Assembly: GCA_003151735.1 (NCBI GenBank)
Contig: PLYI01000087.1
Location: 62,001 to 126,000, forward strand
From: Candidatus Bathyarchaeota archaeon
GTDB lineage: Archaea > Thermoproteota > Bathyarchaeia > Bathyarchaeales > Bathycorpusculaceae
Direction: 5' to 3'
DNA: 64,000 bases
The position numbers were made by a program, and so were the translations under genes. This document shows positions 51,821-59,776 of the stretch, one piece after another (position 1 is the first letter of the stretch; the number at the start of each line of letters is the position of its first letter). The notes under the pieces were generated by a model. The model did not search any database. It saw only the letters and a program-made list of their open reading frames with translations, and had not been told where the DNA came from.

Positions 51821-52681
51821 GTGGCCTTTGAAATCCAAGAGTTACCTGACGTTATCAGAGTCATTGTCCTATTAAACCTCAGTAAAGGCGCCAAAATAAA
51901 AAAATCAACCCTTAAAGCTCGAATTGACCGTGTCTGTGTTACTTATGCATGCATCGACTTGTCTGAGTTGGATAAGGCTCTGAAAGAGATGTCTATAGAA
52001 GGTCTTCTCATCGAAAAAGATGGCACTGTCCAGTTAACAGCTCAGGGCCAACATTTAGGCAAAGAATGGGAAAGCCTCTTGCTAAAGAAGGAACCCATCA
52101 TGGAAATAGTCGCAGGCTTAGTGGATGGCTCAATAACAAGTCTAGTAGTCATTCTCTCAGCATTCATAGCAACATTCACAGCCAGCTCAATATTTCATGA
52201 TGTGAGAACAGTAATTTTCACCGCGTTTCTAACTCTAAGCGCCGTTGCCATCACCAACTTTTCCAGTTTCCTGCTCGGCGGAATCACCGAAGACTTAGCA
52301 GACATAATGACGCTACAAAACTTGATGAACTACAGCTTAAGCGACATACCTGACAAGAAAGAACGTGACAAATCTCTAATGCTCGTCCAAAAGCTCTTTA
52401 CACTTCTTGGGAAGCAGATTCATAGGTCGAACATTTATGGGGCAATAATTTCTGGAACAACCACTTTCCTCGCTGGCGTCATTCCGATAGCAACCTACCT
52501 TGTTCTTCCATCAGTCTACAACATCGTTGTATCCCTTATCATTGTCGCGGTTATTTCAGGAGTTTTCCTCGCAAGATACCGCTCAAAGAAAACAAGAGTT
52601 AACTGGAAAATAACCTTACTAGAAACCGTAGCAATAGTGATTATTGCAACTGTGGCTTCGCTGTTGCTTGGCGCAGTTTAA
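51821..52681 (+). CDS. VIT1/CCC1-like membrane protein with N-terminal winged helix
   Basis: A 286-aa protein. Residues 1-85 look like a winged helix (LSELDKALKEMSIEGLLIEK). Residues about 90-286 have five membrane segments and VDGSITSLVVILSAFIATFT, the first helix pattern of VIT1/CCC1 iron/manganese transporters (usual GxxDGxxT). The fusion may sense metal or another ligand. Metal transport is inference. Convergent with the CoA-binding gene (4-base overlap). Confidence 0.75.
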   Translation: MAFEIQELPDVIRVIVLLNLSKGAKIKKSTLKARIDRVCVTYACIDLSELDKALKEMSIEGLLIEKDGTVQLTAQGQHLGKEWESLLLKKEPIMEIVAGLVDGSITSLVVILSAFIATFTASSIFHDVRTVIFTAFLTLSAVAITNFSSFLLGGITEDLADIMTLQNLMNYSLSDIPDKKERDKSLMLVQKLFTLLGKQIHRSNIYGAIISGTTTFLAGVIPIATYLVLPSVYNIVVSLIIVAVISGVFLARYRSKKTRVNWKITLLETVAIVIIATVASLLLGAV

Positions 52682-53124
52682 AGGTTAAGTAAACGGTGAT
52701 GTTCAATCATTAAACACTTATCCATGATTACAATCACCCCAGCCTTACGTGCCTCTTCCGCCGCCTGCTGATTAACTATACCCAACTGCATCCAAACCGC
52801 AGAAGGCTTGCCAAATTTGCCTTTAAGCTGGATGGCTTGCTCAACAATTGGCGGCACATCTTCTGAACGCCTAAAAATGTCAACAACATCGATGGTTTTC
52901 TGGGTTTCCAAGGGAATATCCAGCAGGCTCTTGTAGCTTTTTTCTCCTAAAACCATGTCAGCGAAGGGGTTAACGGGTATGATGCGGTACCCCTGTTGTT
53001 GCAGGTAGGCACTTACTTTGTAGCTGTCTTTTTCGGGTTCTTTGGATAACCCAACCACCGCAATAGTTTTGGGTTTTTTCAAAAGGTCCGTTATTTGATC
53101 CTGACTCAACCGATTTCCATCCAA
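52678..53124 (-). CDS. CoA-binding domain protein
   Basis: A 148-aa Rossmann-fold protein: TIAVVGLSKEPEKDSYKVSA, YRIIPVNP, GEKSYKSLLDIP, VDIFRRSEDVPPIVE, AVWMQLGI and a C-terminal IMDKCLMIEHHR. This is the YccU-like stand-alone CoA-binding family. Cytosolic; physiological role unknown. Five bases downstream of the HtrA-like gene on the same strand. Confidence 0.9.
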   Translation of the reverse strand: MDGNRLSQDQITDLLKKPKTIAVVGLSKEPEKDSYKVSAYLQQQGYRIIPVNPFADMVLGEKSYKSLLDIPLETQKTIDVVDIFRRSEDVPPIVEQAIQLKGKFGKPSAVWMQLGIVNQQAAEEARKAGVIVIMDKCLMIEHHRLLNL

Positions 53125-53129
53125 AAATT

Positions 53130-54062
53130 TTACGGCGTTTCCCTAAGTTTAAACTCGAAGAAATATTCCCTGCCATCACGCAAAGCAAAAATCTTCACCT
53201 TTTCGCCGACTTTCATTTTTCTCAACTGGACAACTAAATCTTCAATTCTACGCAATTCAACGTTGTCGATTTGCAGGATTATGTCGCCGTCTGCCATGCC
53301 TGCTTTTTCCGCAGGGCTACCATCTGCAACTTTGGTTACCAACACGCCGTGGTCAACTGGTAAGTTATAATAACGTGCGATTTGCTGAGTTATGCTTAAC
53401 CCAATGATTCCCAGCCACGGCTTTTTTGCGGCTCCCTCTGTAAGTATGTCGTCTGCGCAGCTTTTGGGGAAGTTTATGGGAATTGCAAAGCCGATGCCTT
53501 GAGCGTATGGGATGATGGCCGTGTTTATGGCTACAACTTTGCCACCCATATCAACCAGAGGACCACCACTGTTTCCGGGATTAATAGATGCATCAGTTTG
53601 CACAAGGTTCTCTATTAGGCCTCGTTCTGACTCGATGGTGCGGTTTATGGCGCTGACTACTCCTGAAGTTACACTAGGTCCGCCCGCCAAACCGAATGGG
53701 TTGCCGATGGCGTAAACTCTTTGCCCAACTCTGAGGTTGTCAGAGTCGCCCATCTGAGCTGGTTGCAGGTCTTTTGCCTTAACTTTTACGACAGCTATAT
53801 CGTGGACGGCGCATGCGCCTGCGATTGTGCCTTCGAGGACTTGGTTGTTCCAGAGAGTCACGTTAATTTTTTCTGCTCCGCCCACCACGTGGTTGTTGGT
53901 TAAAATTAAGCCGTCTGCGTCGATGATTGTGCCTGAACCCATACCGCCAACTGGCACTGCCTGATAGAAAATATTGTGAACAAGCTTTACGGTGCTAATG
54001 TTAACTACGCCTTTACTTACTTTTTCTAGAGTGTCTAAAAAAGCGTCCTCGTCGTATGACAT
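53130..54062 (-). CDS. HtrA/DegP-like serine protease with PDZ domain
   Basis: A 310-aa S1C protease. Catalytic triad regions are LTNNHVVGG (His), VHDIAVVKV (Asp) and NPGNSGGPLV (Ser). One PDZ domain follows (about 215-300: GVLVTKVADGSPAEKAGMAD, GDIILQIDN). There is no signal peptide or membrane segment, so it is probably a cytosolic protein-quality protease. ATG 54062. Confidence 0.92.
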   Translation of the reverse strand: MSYDEDAFLDTLEKVSKGVVNISTVKLVHNIFYQAVPVGGMGSGTIIDADGLILTNNHVVGGAEKINVTLWNNQVLEGTIAGACAVHDIAVVKVKAKDLQPAQMGDSDNLRVGQRVYAIGNPFGLAGGPSVTSGVVSAINRTIESERGLIENLVQTDASINPGNSGGPLVDMGGKVVAINTAIIPYAQGIGFAIPINFPKSCADDILTEGAAKKPWLGIIGLSITQQIARYYNLPVDHGVLVTKVADGSPAEKAGMADGDIILQIDNVELRRIEDLVVQLRKMKVGEKVKIFALRDGREYFFEFKLRETP

Positions 54063-54176
54063 GTTTCCTCAAAAACCAGTTAAACAACGGTTTTAATAAA
54101 TGTTCAAACCTCGGCGGACCCATTTTTTTGAAAGATTTATGTGGGCAGAAATACTGTTATTTATGGGTGAATCGTC

Positions 54177-54402
54177 GTGGGCAAGACTAGACTGGATGAA
54201 CGTGGTAGGATTCTGATTCCCCTCAACGAACGTGAAAAACTCGGTTTAAAAGTTGGAACCGAGTTGACCTGATTCGGGATGATGGTGTTCTAATTTTGAA
54301 ACCTATTATTCCTAAGACTTTACGTGTAGATGCTAGAAGCCGAAAGTGGGTAAGGAAGCTTTTTTGGATGTTGGAGAGGCAACGTTTGGCGAGCAATAGC
54401 TC
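54177..54402 (+). pseudogene. Decayed AbrB/VapB-type antitoxin gene
   Basis: GTG 54177 begins VGKTRLDERGRILIPLNERE and GLKVGTELT, an AbrB-fold antitoxin, then hits TGA at 54270-54272. One missing base restores LIRDDGVLILKPIIPKTLRV; a second change restores KEAFLDVGEATFGEQ and a stop. Shine-Dalgarno GGGTGA precedes the start. At least two frameshifts, so a pseudogene unless the assembly is wrong. Confidence 0.75.
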
Positions 54403-54870
54403 AACTGATATTGAGAAGCACGTCTTTGACGTTAACGTGCTCGCAATTTTTCTGGCAAAATTGCATCCCGGTTTTGAATATGTCTCCAATTGTTGAGGCT
54501 GGGCTAAGGGGTGCTTACGCGCTGTGGTTATGGATATTTTGCCCTTGAGGGTTTTTTGCATTTATGACACGCCGTTGGGGGTTAACTCAAAAGGAGTGTT
54601 CCGCATCCTTTGAACACTTTGTAAGATCATACGATGCACCTCAATACTCCGCGTTAAAGCGTGAAGCCATTTTAGAAGGTTTCAAGTTGGCGGAAGAATT
54701 GAAACATGCTGTTTTCGACTGCATGTACCTCTCGCTTGCATTACAGGAAAAAGCTACTGGAGTGATTACGACAGACACGGATTTTGAAGTTATGCAGTCA
54801 AGTTGGTTTAAAGTACGTTAATCCTGTTCCCAAGGAAGTTCTAAAACGTTTGCAAGAACAAAAAAAGTGA
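54403..54870 (+). pseudogene. Decayed PIN-domain (VapC-like) toxin gene
   Basis: Pieces of a PIN ribonuclease toxin in several frames: HVFDVNVLAIFLAKLHPGFE, SPIVEAGLRGAY, MTRRWGLTQKECSASFEHFV, APQYSALKREAILEGF, HAVFDCMYLSLALQ, TTDTDFEVM, and YVNPVPKEVLKRLQEQKK to the stop at 54868-54870. At least four frameshifts. Directly follows the antitoxin remnant, so a dead VapBC pair. Confidence 0.75.
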
Positions 54871-54884
54871 ATGTTTTATTTGCC

Positions 54885-55262
54885 TTATTCTCGGCAGAAT
54901 GAGCATTTTTCCGCCCATTCTTGGGGCATTTTTTTTTGGCAGGCAGGACACATCAAGCCTTTTTCTCTTATGGAGGTGCATGTTTGGCAGAAAAGTTCGA
55001 GGATTTCGGCTTTGTTGCCGGTTGCTTTTATGAGGTGGGTTACCATTTGGTCTATTAGAGCGATTACTTCGGGTGTTTCTTCAATGTTTAGAAGGTTGCC
55101 TCTTTCTCTTCCTACATAGCGGCTTACTGCGGATTGTGATAGGCCGAGGATGTCTGCGGTTTGTTTTTCGTTTAAGCCGTGTTTTTCCACGATGGATCTT
55201 GCCATTACTGCTTTTACTGCTGGCAGGACAGTTTTTACTCCTACTTCGCATGGTAGTATCAA
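54885..55262 (-). CDS. HTH transcriptional regulator with zinc motif
   Basis: A 125-aa DNA-binding protein. The helix-turn-helix is NEKQTADILGLSQSAVSRYV (residues about 31-50), as in archaeal COG2522 predicted regulators. The C-terminus has CPACQKK and CSFC zinc ligands. TTG start preceded by AGGTG. A TACAC-N8-GTGTA palindrome overlaps its leader, consistent with autoregulation. Confidence 0.85.
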   Translation of the reverse strand: MILPCEVGVKTVLPAVKAVMARSIVEKHGLNEKQTADILGLSQSAVSRYVGRERGNLLNIEETPEVIALIDQMVTHLIKATGNKAEILELFCQTCTSIREKGLMCPACQKKMPQEWAEKCSFCRE

Positions 55263-55265
55263 GTT

Positions 55266-55283
55266 TACACCTAATTTAGTGTA
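55266..55283. promoter_or_regulatory. Palindrome TACAC-N8-GTGTA upstream of the HTH regulator
   Basis: Perfect 5-bp arms with 8-base spacer, 3 bases before the TTG start of the HTH regulator. Candidate operator. Confidence 0.4.
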
Positions 55284-55317
55284 CTTTTATGGGAAAACAT
55301 ATTTAAATATGCTGCAT

Positions 55318-55332
55318 GTCATAGTTTATGAC
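55318..55332. promoter_or_regulatory. Palindrome GTCATA-GTT-TATGAC near the promoter of the wHTH regulator
   Basis: Perfect 6-bp arms with 3-base spacer, just downstream of the TATA-like ATATTTAAATAT (55300-55311). Position fits an operator around the transcription start of the gene at 55421. Confidence 0.5.
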
Positions 55333-55420
55333 GCGTGTCAAGACGGGGAGCAACTCGAAAACAGTTTTCCATCCCACTCACATCATCACCGTCCCAACAC
55401 ACGTCACGGAGAATAAACAA

Positions 55421-56365
55421 ATGGGAAACGTCCTTCAATCAACCCGAATTGGCGAAAACCGCGATTTAGCATCAATGTTAAAAACGCTGGATGCAGAATG
55501 CAGAAACTGCGCACCCACATCGCCGTTAGAATGTATAACTCGATGTCAAGTATACAAACTAAAAAATGAGCTTAGAAAACTCCGCGAAACAATGGACAAC
55601 CCCAACTACATAAAAGAATTATTCAACGTCTTGAAAAACGAAACACGACTTCACATACTAAAAGCAATAGTTAATGGCAGGTTTTCGGTAAGTGCGCTTC
55701 AGCAAGAACTAAAGAAAACAGGCCACTCACACAGCCAAGATACCATAAACGAAGAGTACCTCCAACCCTTAATGGCAGTGGGATTAGCAACCGAATCACG
55801 AGACGAATACTACGCAACCACATTTGGCGGACGCCTAACAAACTTGCTCGGTGCCTTTCCCGAATTTGCAGAAATGCTCCCAGCCCACTCAGAATGCTAC
55901 GAAGAAACCCTTCTACGCGCATTATTGACAGGTCCTAAAACTTTTGAAGAAATAGAGAGCTTAATCTCAGCAAAGATAGCATCGCGAATCCTCAAGCGGT
56001 TGCGATCAGTGGGTTTAATCGAGACCCCCGAAGAGCGAGACTACATATTCTTCTTCAAATCCAAACGTGACCCAAGCAAAGAAACCTTCACAGAAACAGA
56101 ACACAAAATCTACGACTCCCTACTCAACGAAGGAATCTCAGCGGGAAAACTTGCCAAAGAAACAGGGCTCTCAATGAGAAGAACCTACAAGTATCTACGA
56201 GGCTTGAAAGGCAAAAAACTCGTTTTCATAAGAAGAACGCCAAAAGCCTACGGTTTAACCTGCAAAGGCGAAATGTTAGCCACAGTTCTACAGGAGCTTC
56301 AGCAAATAGTCGATGAAACTTGGAGTTATTCACAGCAAGTTATCAACAGCAAAGATAACGCTTAG
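55421..56365 (+). CDS. Winged-helix transcriptional regulator (ArsR-like)
   Basis: A 314-aa protein. A Cys-containing N-terminus (ECRNCAPTSPLECITRC, about residues 26-42) precedes a winged helix (YIKELFNVLKNETRLHILKA, VSALQQELKKTGHSHSQDTI) and a second one near 220-290 (AGKLAKETGLSMRRTYKYLR). The Cys cluster may bind metal or sense redox. ATG 55421 is used because GGAG at 55408-55411 precedes it; the frame is open further up without a Shine-Dalgarno. Confidence 0.82.
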   Translation: MGNVLQSTRIGENRDLASMLKTLDAECRNCAPTSPLECITRCQVYKLKNELRKLRETMDNPNYIKELFNVLKNETRLHILKAIVNGRFSVSALQQELKKTGHSHSQDTINEEYLQPLMAVGLATESRDEYYATTFGGRLTNLLGAFPEFAEMLPAHSECYEETLLRALLTGPKTFEEIESLISAKIASRILKRLRSVGLIETPEERDYIFFFKSKRDPSKETFTETEHKIYDSLLNEGISAGKLAKETGLSMRRTYKYLRGLKGKKLVFIRRTPKAYGLTCKGEMLATVLQELQQIVDETWSYSQQVINSKDNA

Positions 56366-56384
56366 CAAACTCAATTTTTTTTGT

Positions 56385-56867
56385 TTATCCGCCACCAGGA
56401 GCCCCGTGGAACGGAACGTTTTCCCATAGCATCTTCCACCAGTCAGCTTCTGTTATGGTTTCGCCGTGAACGATAATTTCTAAAACCATCTTTAACATCG
56501 CGTGATGCCGAACCTCATCGTTCAGTATCGCCTTCAGAAGGAACACAACCTTCTCGTTCTCGATGGTTGGTATCATGGTTTGAAGTTTCTTTATCAATTT
56601 CGATTCTATCTCAATGTGTTTTTCAACCAAGACCCTTTGCTCATCAAAATTATCCTGAGTTAAAGCAGTAGACGCGTTAGTTAACAGAGTGATGGCTGAT
56701 GAATATAGCTCCGCGTGCTTCACGGAATCCAAAGATACACCCTTCAAAACCCCTTTAACTGCAGGATTCTTCATGCCCACGAGAGCTTTTTCGAGTGAAG
56801 CAACTATTTCGTTTTCAACTGTAATCTGATTCTTCAAAAAATCAAGGAGATCTTTCTCTTTTTCCAT
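56385..56867 (-). CDS. Ferritin-like protein
   Basis: A 160-aa four-helix protein. FLKNQITVENEIVASLEKAL and DEQRVLVEKHIEIESKLIKK, plus ILNDEVRHHAMLKMV, supply the Glu/His ligands of a rubrerythrin/ferritin-like di-iron site. No rubredoxin domain. Start ATG 56867 has AGGAGAG upstream. Downstream of flavodoxin by 26 bases: a small redox or oxidative-stress operon. Confidence 0.85.
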   Translation of the reverse strand: MEKEKDLLDFLKNQITVENEIVASLEKALVGMKNPAVKGVLKGVSLDSVKHAELYSSAITLLTNASTALTQDNFDEQRVLVEKHIEIESKLIKKLQTMIPTIENEKVVFLLKAILNDEVRHHAMLKMVLEIIVHGETITEADWWKMLWENVPFHGAPGGG

Positions 56868-56893
56868 AAACTTTTCTCTCCTAACTTTTAATG

Positions 56894-57337
56894 TTAAGCC
56901 TGATTCATCAAGCTTTCGGAAACTTTCTTTCCAAGGTCCCTGCAAGCGTTGAGCACGGTTTGGTCTGGTAAGTACCTTGCAAGTAGGGGCGGTTCAACAA
57001 CCTGCATCTCAAACTTATTCTTCATTATTTCTAAGATAAATTTCGGTGCTTCACCGCTCCACCCATAGGACCCAAACGCTGCTCCTATCTTGCCTCTCAA
57101 GCTAATGCCCTTCACTGCGACTTCCTCAAAGAGATGTTCGAAGTCAACCGGCATGCTGTGAAGGTAAGTTGGTGATCCGATAAGAATGGCGTCAAAGGTC
57201 CCCAGAGTTTCGGCGTTTACATGAAAGTTCAATTCGACTTCCACATTGCCGCTGCTTTTTGCGCCTTCAGCCACGGCGTTGGCCATCTTTTCGGTATTTC
57301 CCGTGCGACTATAATAGAGAACAAGGACTTTCTTCAT
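56894..57337 (-). CDS. Flavodoxin
   Basis: A 147-aa FMN-binding electron carrier: KVLVLYYSRTGNTEKMANAV (P-loop for FMN phosphate SRTGNT), IGSPTYLHSMP, and AAFGSYGWSGEAPK. Length is normal. Cytosolic. First gene of the operon with the ferritin-like protein. Confidence 0.93.
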   Translation of the reverse strand: MKKVLVLYYSRTGNTEKMANAVAEGAKSSGNVEVELNFHVNAETLGTFDAILIGSPTYLHSMPVDFEHLFEEVAVKGISLRGKIGAAFGSYGWSGEAPKFILEIMKNKFEMQVVEPPLLARYLPDQTVLNACRDLGKKVSESLMNQA

Positions 57338-57418
57338 AACAAAAACTATAATAGTTAAGTTATTTCAACATTTTGTTACTTTTTTGTGTATTGTCAGATA
57401 GAAAAAAGGGTTTATGGA

Positions 57419-57697
57419 TCATGTTCTCCTGTTTTTACCACGCGTTTGAGCCTTCAAATTCAGGCCAACTGTGACTTTAGTTCCGGTATTGCTGCTTCTG
57501 TTTCTTCTGCTTTCTCCGCCTTTTCTGCCAATTTCCCTGTAGAATTCTGAGCCTCGCTCCTCCGCGACTTTCTCACCGCCCTTCTTACCTATCTTTCGAT
57601 AAAATTCGGCGCCTCTCTCTCTTGCCACTTTCTCGCCTCCTTTCCTGCCAGCTTCCTGCCTAGTCATCTTTTTCCCTACTTCATTTTTAACCGCCAA
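57419..57697 (-). CDS. KGG-repeat stress protein 1
   Basis: A 92-aa hydrophilic protein built from KGG motifs: QEAGRKGGEKVARERGAEFY, RKIGKKGGEKVAEERGSEFY, REIGRKGGES, like bacterial GsiB and fungal Con-10. Such proteins accumulate under stress and are thought to be intrinsically disordered. TTG 57697 is 8 bases after GGGAGGTG, the same leader as its paralogues. The C-terminus is basic (KAQTRGKNRR). Confidence 0.83.
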   Translation of the reverse strand: MAVKNEVGKKMTRQEAGRKGGEKVARERGAEFYRKIGKKGGEKVAEERGSEFYREIGRKGGESRRNRSSNTGTKVTVGLNLKAQTRGKNRRT

Positions 57698-57880
57698 AAA
57701 TGCTTCACCTCCCATAAATTGAAAAAAAGTTTCCGTTATTTTAGTTCCATATTGCCCTTAAGCAAATGTGGGCTTCAACAAGCATTACAGATCCGCCAGG
57801 TATAACCACAAATTAACTGTCGTCTATTCTGGGAATCAAAAAATAACTTTGAAAAATAAAAGCGGTTTAAGAATTTGTGC

Positions 57881-58174
57881 TTATTCTATCTTGCCTATTT
57901 CCTTGGTTATGTCTATTGGCGAATTGTATGTTTTTTCAGGCAGTTTATTTATTAAGTCCATAACGTCGTTAGGTGCTTTTCTGTTTTGGGCGTTATCAAC
58001 TAGTTTTTTCTTTTCTGCAGGGTAATGCATACCGGCTAGGTATTTCTCCACTATTGCGGGGCTAACGTGCCCGGATTTTCCGTTTCTGTTTGTGTATTGC
58101 CTTCTTGACCCTCTACCTTGATCGATTCCTCTGCTCTTTAGGGGTTCTTGTTTATTCGTGTCTTTCACCTCCAA
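57881..58174 (-). CDS. DUF2795-domain protein
   Basis: Up to 97 aa. PAIVEKYLAGMHYPAEKKKL, NAQNRKAPNDVMDLINKLP and SPIDITKEIGKI match DUF2795, a small helical domain often found with KGG-type stress proteins. The N-terminal part (RGIDQGRGSRRQYTNRNGKS) is disordered. Start uncertain: GGAGGTGA (58166-58173) is followed 5-6 bases later by ACG 58159, not by ATG, GTG or TTG; TTG 58174 overlaps the ribosome site. Confidence 0.8.
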   Translation of the reverse strand: MEVKDTNKQEPLKSRGIDQGRGSRRQYTNRNGKSGHVSPAIVEKYLAGMHYPAEKKKLVDNAQNRKAPNDVMDLINKLPEKTYNSPIDITKEIGKIE

Positions 58175-58231
58175 ACTAAAATTTAAGAATAAAATTGATG
58201 AAAAAACATGATTATCTTAAGGTGTTTGTTC

Positions 58232-58370
58232 TTATTCACGTTCTTTTCCTTCTCGGATAAACCTGCGAACTTTCTGACCGCCCCTTATGTCCGATTTCAC
58301 TATAAAATTCTTCTCCGTGGGTTTCAGCGGTTTTTTCTCCACCTTTCCTTCCAGCCTCTTGAACGGTCAT
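58232..58370 (-). pseudogene. KGG-repeat stress protein 2, frameshifted
   Basis: ATG 58370 opens MTVQEAGRKGGEKTAETHGE and EFYSEIGHKG, then one extra G in the CCCC run at 58280-58283 (plus strand) shifts the frame. Removing it restores KGGQKVRRFIREGKERE and a stop at 58232. The usual leader upstream has in-frame TAA codons. Probably a pseudogene. Confidence 0.75.
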
Positions 58371-58456
58371 CTTTTCCTTCTTTTACTTTTATTGTTCAGC
58401 CATGATTCATCTTCTGTTTAATGATTAATTCAAAGATTTGAAAAAAATATGCGGGT

Positions 58457-58708
58457 CTATTCTCCCTCGTGCTCTTTTCCTGCTTCTATCAATCTCCTGA
58501 CTCTTTGGCCACCGCGATGACCTGCTTCTTCTAAGCTTGTTTTGCCTCGGGCTTCAAGTGAACCTTCATGCTGCTCAGCCCGCTGGGAACCGCCTTTACT
58601 TCCTATTTGACTGTAGAATTCTGGGCCATGGGTTTCAGCGGTTTTTTCTCCGCCCATCCGCCCCGCTTCCTCAACGGTCATCTTGCCTTTTCTTCTGTTT
58701 TCACTCAA
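58457..58708 (-). CDS. KGG-repeat stress protein 3
   Basis: An 83-aa protein: VEEAGRMGGEKTAETHGPEF, YSQIGSKGGSQRAEQHEGSL, then EEAGHRGGQRVRRLIEAGKE. TTG 58708 lies about 7 bases after GGAGGTGA. Same domain order as protein 5 at 59220-59537. Hydrophilic, no membrane segment. Confidence 0.83.
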   Translation of the reverse strand: MSENRRKGKMTVEEAGRMGGEKTAETHGPEFYSQIGSKGGSQRAEQHEGSLEARGKTSLEEAGHRGGQRVRRLIEAGKEHEGE

Positions 58709-58939
58709 AAACAAATCACCTCCAAAAGAAGTTGAACGGTTGCTATCTTCAATTTATAGCCTGAAACATACCTCATAAATATATGTGGTTGTTCACATAC
58801 AGCAACACTGGGATAGCCCTCTTTTGCAAGCGAAAAAATGCTACAACAAATAAAAATAAAATTTTTGGCAAAGTATTTACTAGTTAACAGATATGGAAAA
58901 GAAATAAGTTCAAAAACAAATAGAAACTAAAATGTGGAT

Positions 58940-59128
58940 TTATTCTTCTTCATGTGCTTTTCCTTCCTGAATAAGCCTTCGGACGCGTTGTCCACCTTTT
59001 GGTCCGCCACTTTTGCCGCCTTTGCGACCTATTTCACTGTAGAATTCTCCCCCATGCGTTTCAGCAGTCCTTAGCCCTCCTCGGCGGCCTGCTTCTTCAA
59101 CCGTCATTTTTCCTTTCTTTTCTTCCAA
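58940..59128 (-). CDS. KGG-repeat stress protein 4, short form
   Basis: A 62-aa protein with VEEAGRRGGLRTAETHGGEF, YSEIGRKGGKSGG and a RVRRLIQEGKAHEEE tail shared by its paralogues. TTG 59128 follows GGAGGTGA by 4-5 bases. It lacks the second repeat of proteins 3 and 5. Confidence 0.83.
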   Translation of the reverse strand: MEEKKGKMTVEEAGRRGGLRTAETHGGEFYSEIGRKGGKSGGPKGGQRVRRLIQEGKAHEEE

Positions 59129-59219
59129 AAAATCACCTCCATCAAAAAAATAAAATAATTCTAAGAAACAAAGAAAAAATAAGTTTGAGCGACAAAAAAA
59201 GATTCAGTTAAATGTTTAC

Positions 59220-59537
59220 TTATTCTTCCTCGTGTTCCTTTCCTGCTTGGATTAATCGGCGGACTCTCTGTCCACCTCTATGACCTGCTTCTTCAAGACT
59301 TGTTTTGCCTTCGGCTTCCGCTGAACCTTCGTGCTGTTTGGCACGCTCAGAACCGCCTTTGCTGCCTATTTCACTATAGAATTCTGGACCTCGCTCCATC
59401 GAAACTTTTTCTCCGCCTTTGCGGCCGATTTCTTCGTAGAATTCGCGTCCATGAGTTGAAGCGGTTTTTTCTCCGCCTTTCCTTCCAGCCTCAGCAACGG
59501 TCATTTTACCCTTTCGCTCTTCAGATCGCGTACTCAA
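59220..59537 (-). CDS. KGG-repeat stress protein 5, long form
   Basis: A 105-aa protein with three or four KGG units: VAEAGRKGGEKTASTHGREF, YEEIGRKGGEKVSMERGPEF, YSEIGSKGGSERAKQHEGSA, and EEAGHRGGQRVRRLIQAGKE. TTG 59537, 7 bases after GGAGGTGA. Probably a promoter-proximal gene of the cluster, although each copy has its own leader. Confidence 0.84.
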   Translation of the reverse strand: MSTRSEERKGKMTVAEAGRKGGEKTASTHGREFYEEIGRKGGEKVSMERGPEFYSEIGSKGGSERAKQHEGSAEAEGKTSLEEAGHRGGQRVRRLIQAGKEHEEE

Positions 59538-59776
59538 AAAATTTCACCTCCTTGCTAAACTATGGAAAAGTTAACAAGAATAGAGCCGAACAACCGCTCA
59601 TAAACCTATGTTGTAGTTGCCTAGCAGTAACATGCCAACTAAGAATCAAAAAAAATCGGAGCCGCATGGATAATTAGACATAAATCTGCAGAGGACATGG
59701 TTGTTAAACGGCTATCTTGTGTTATAAATTAATTTAAATATCTCTGGCATGTCAACTAAATGTTATTGGGTCCACC

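Noticed and set aside
52678-53188. Longer or alternative-frame gene over the CoA-binding gene
   Set aside because: The 148-aa frame has the complete Rossmann signatures; the other frame has no family features.
57419-59537. CRISPR array or DNA tandem repeat
   Set aside because: The similarity comes from coding KGG repeats and leaders in separate genes, with irregular spacing and no unique spacers.
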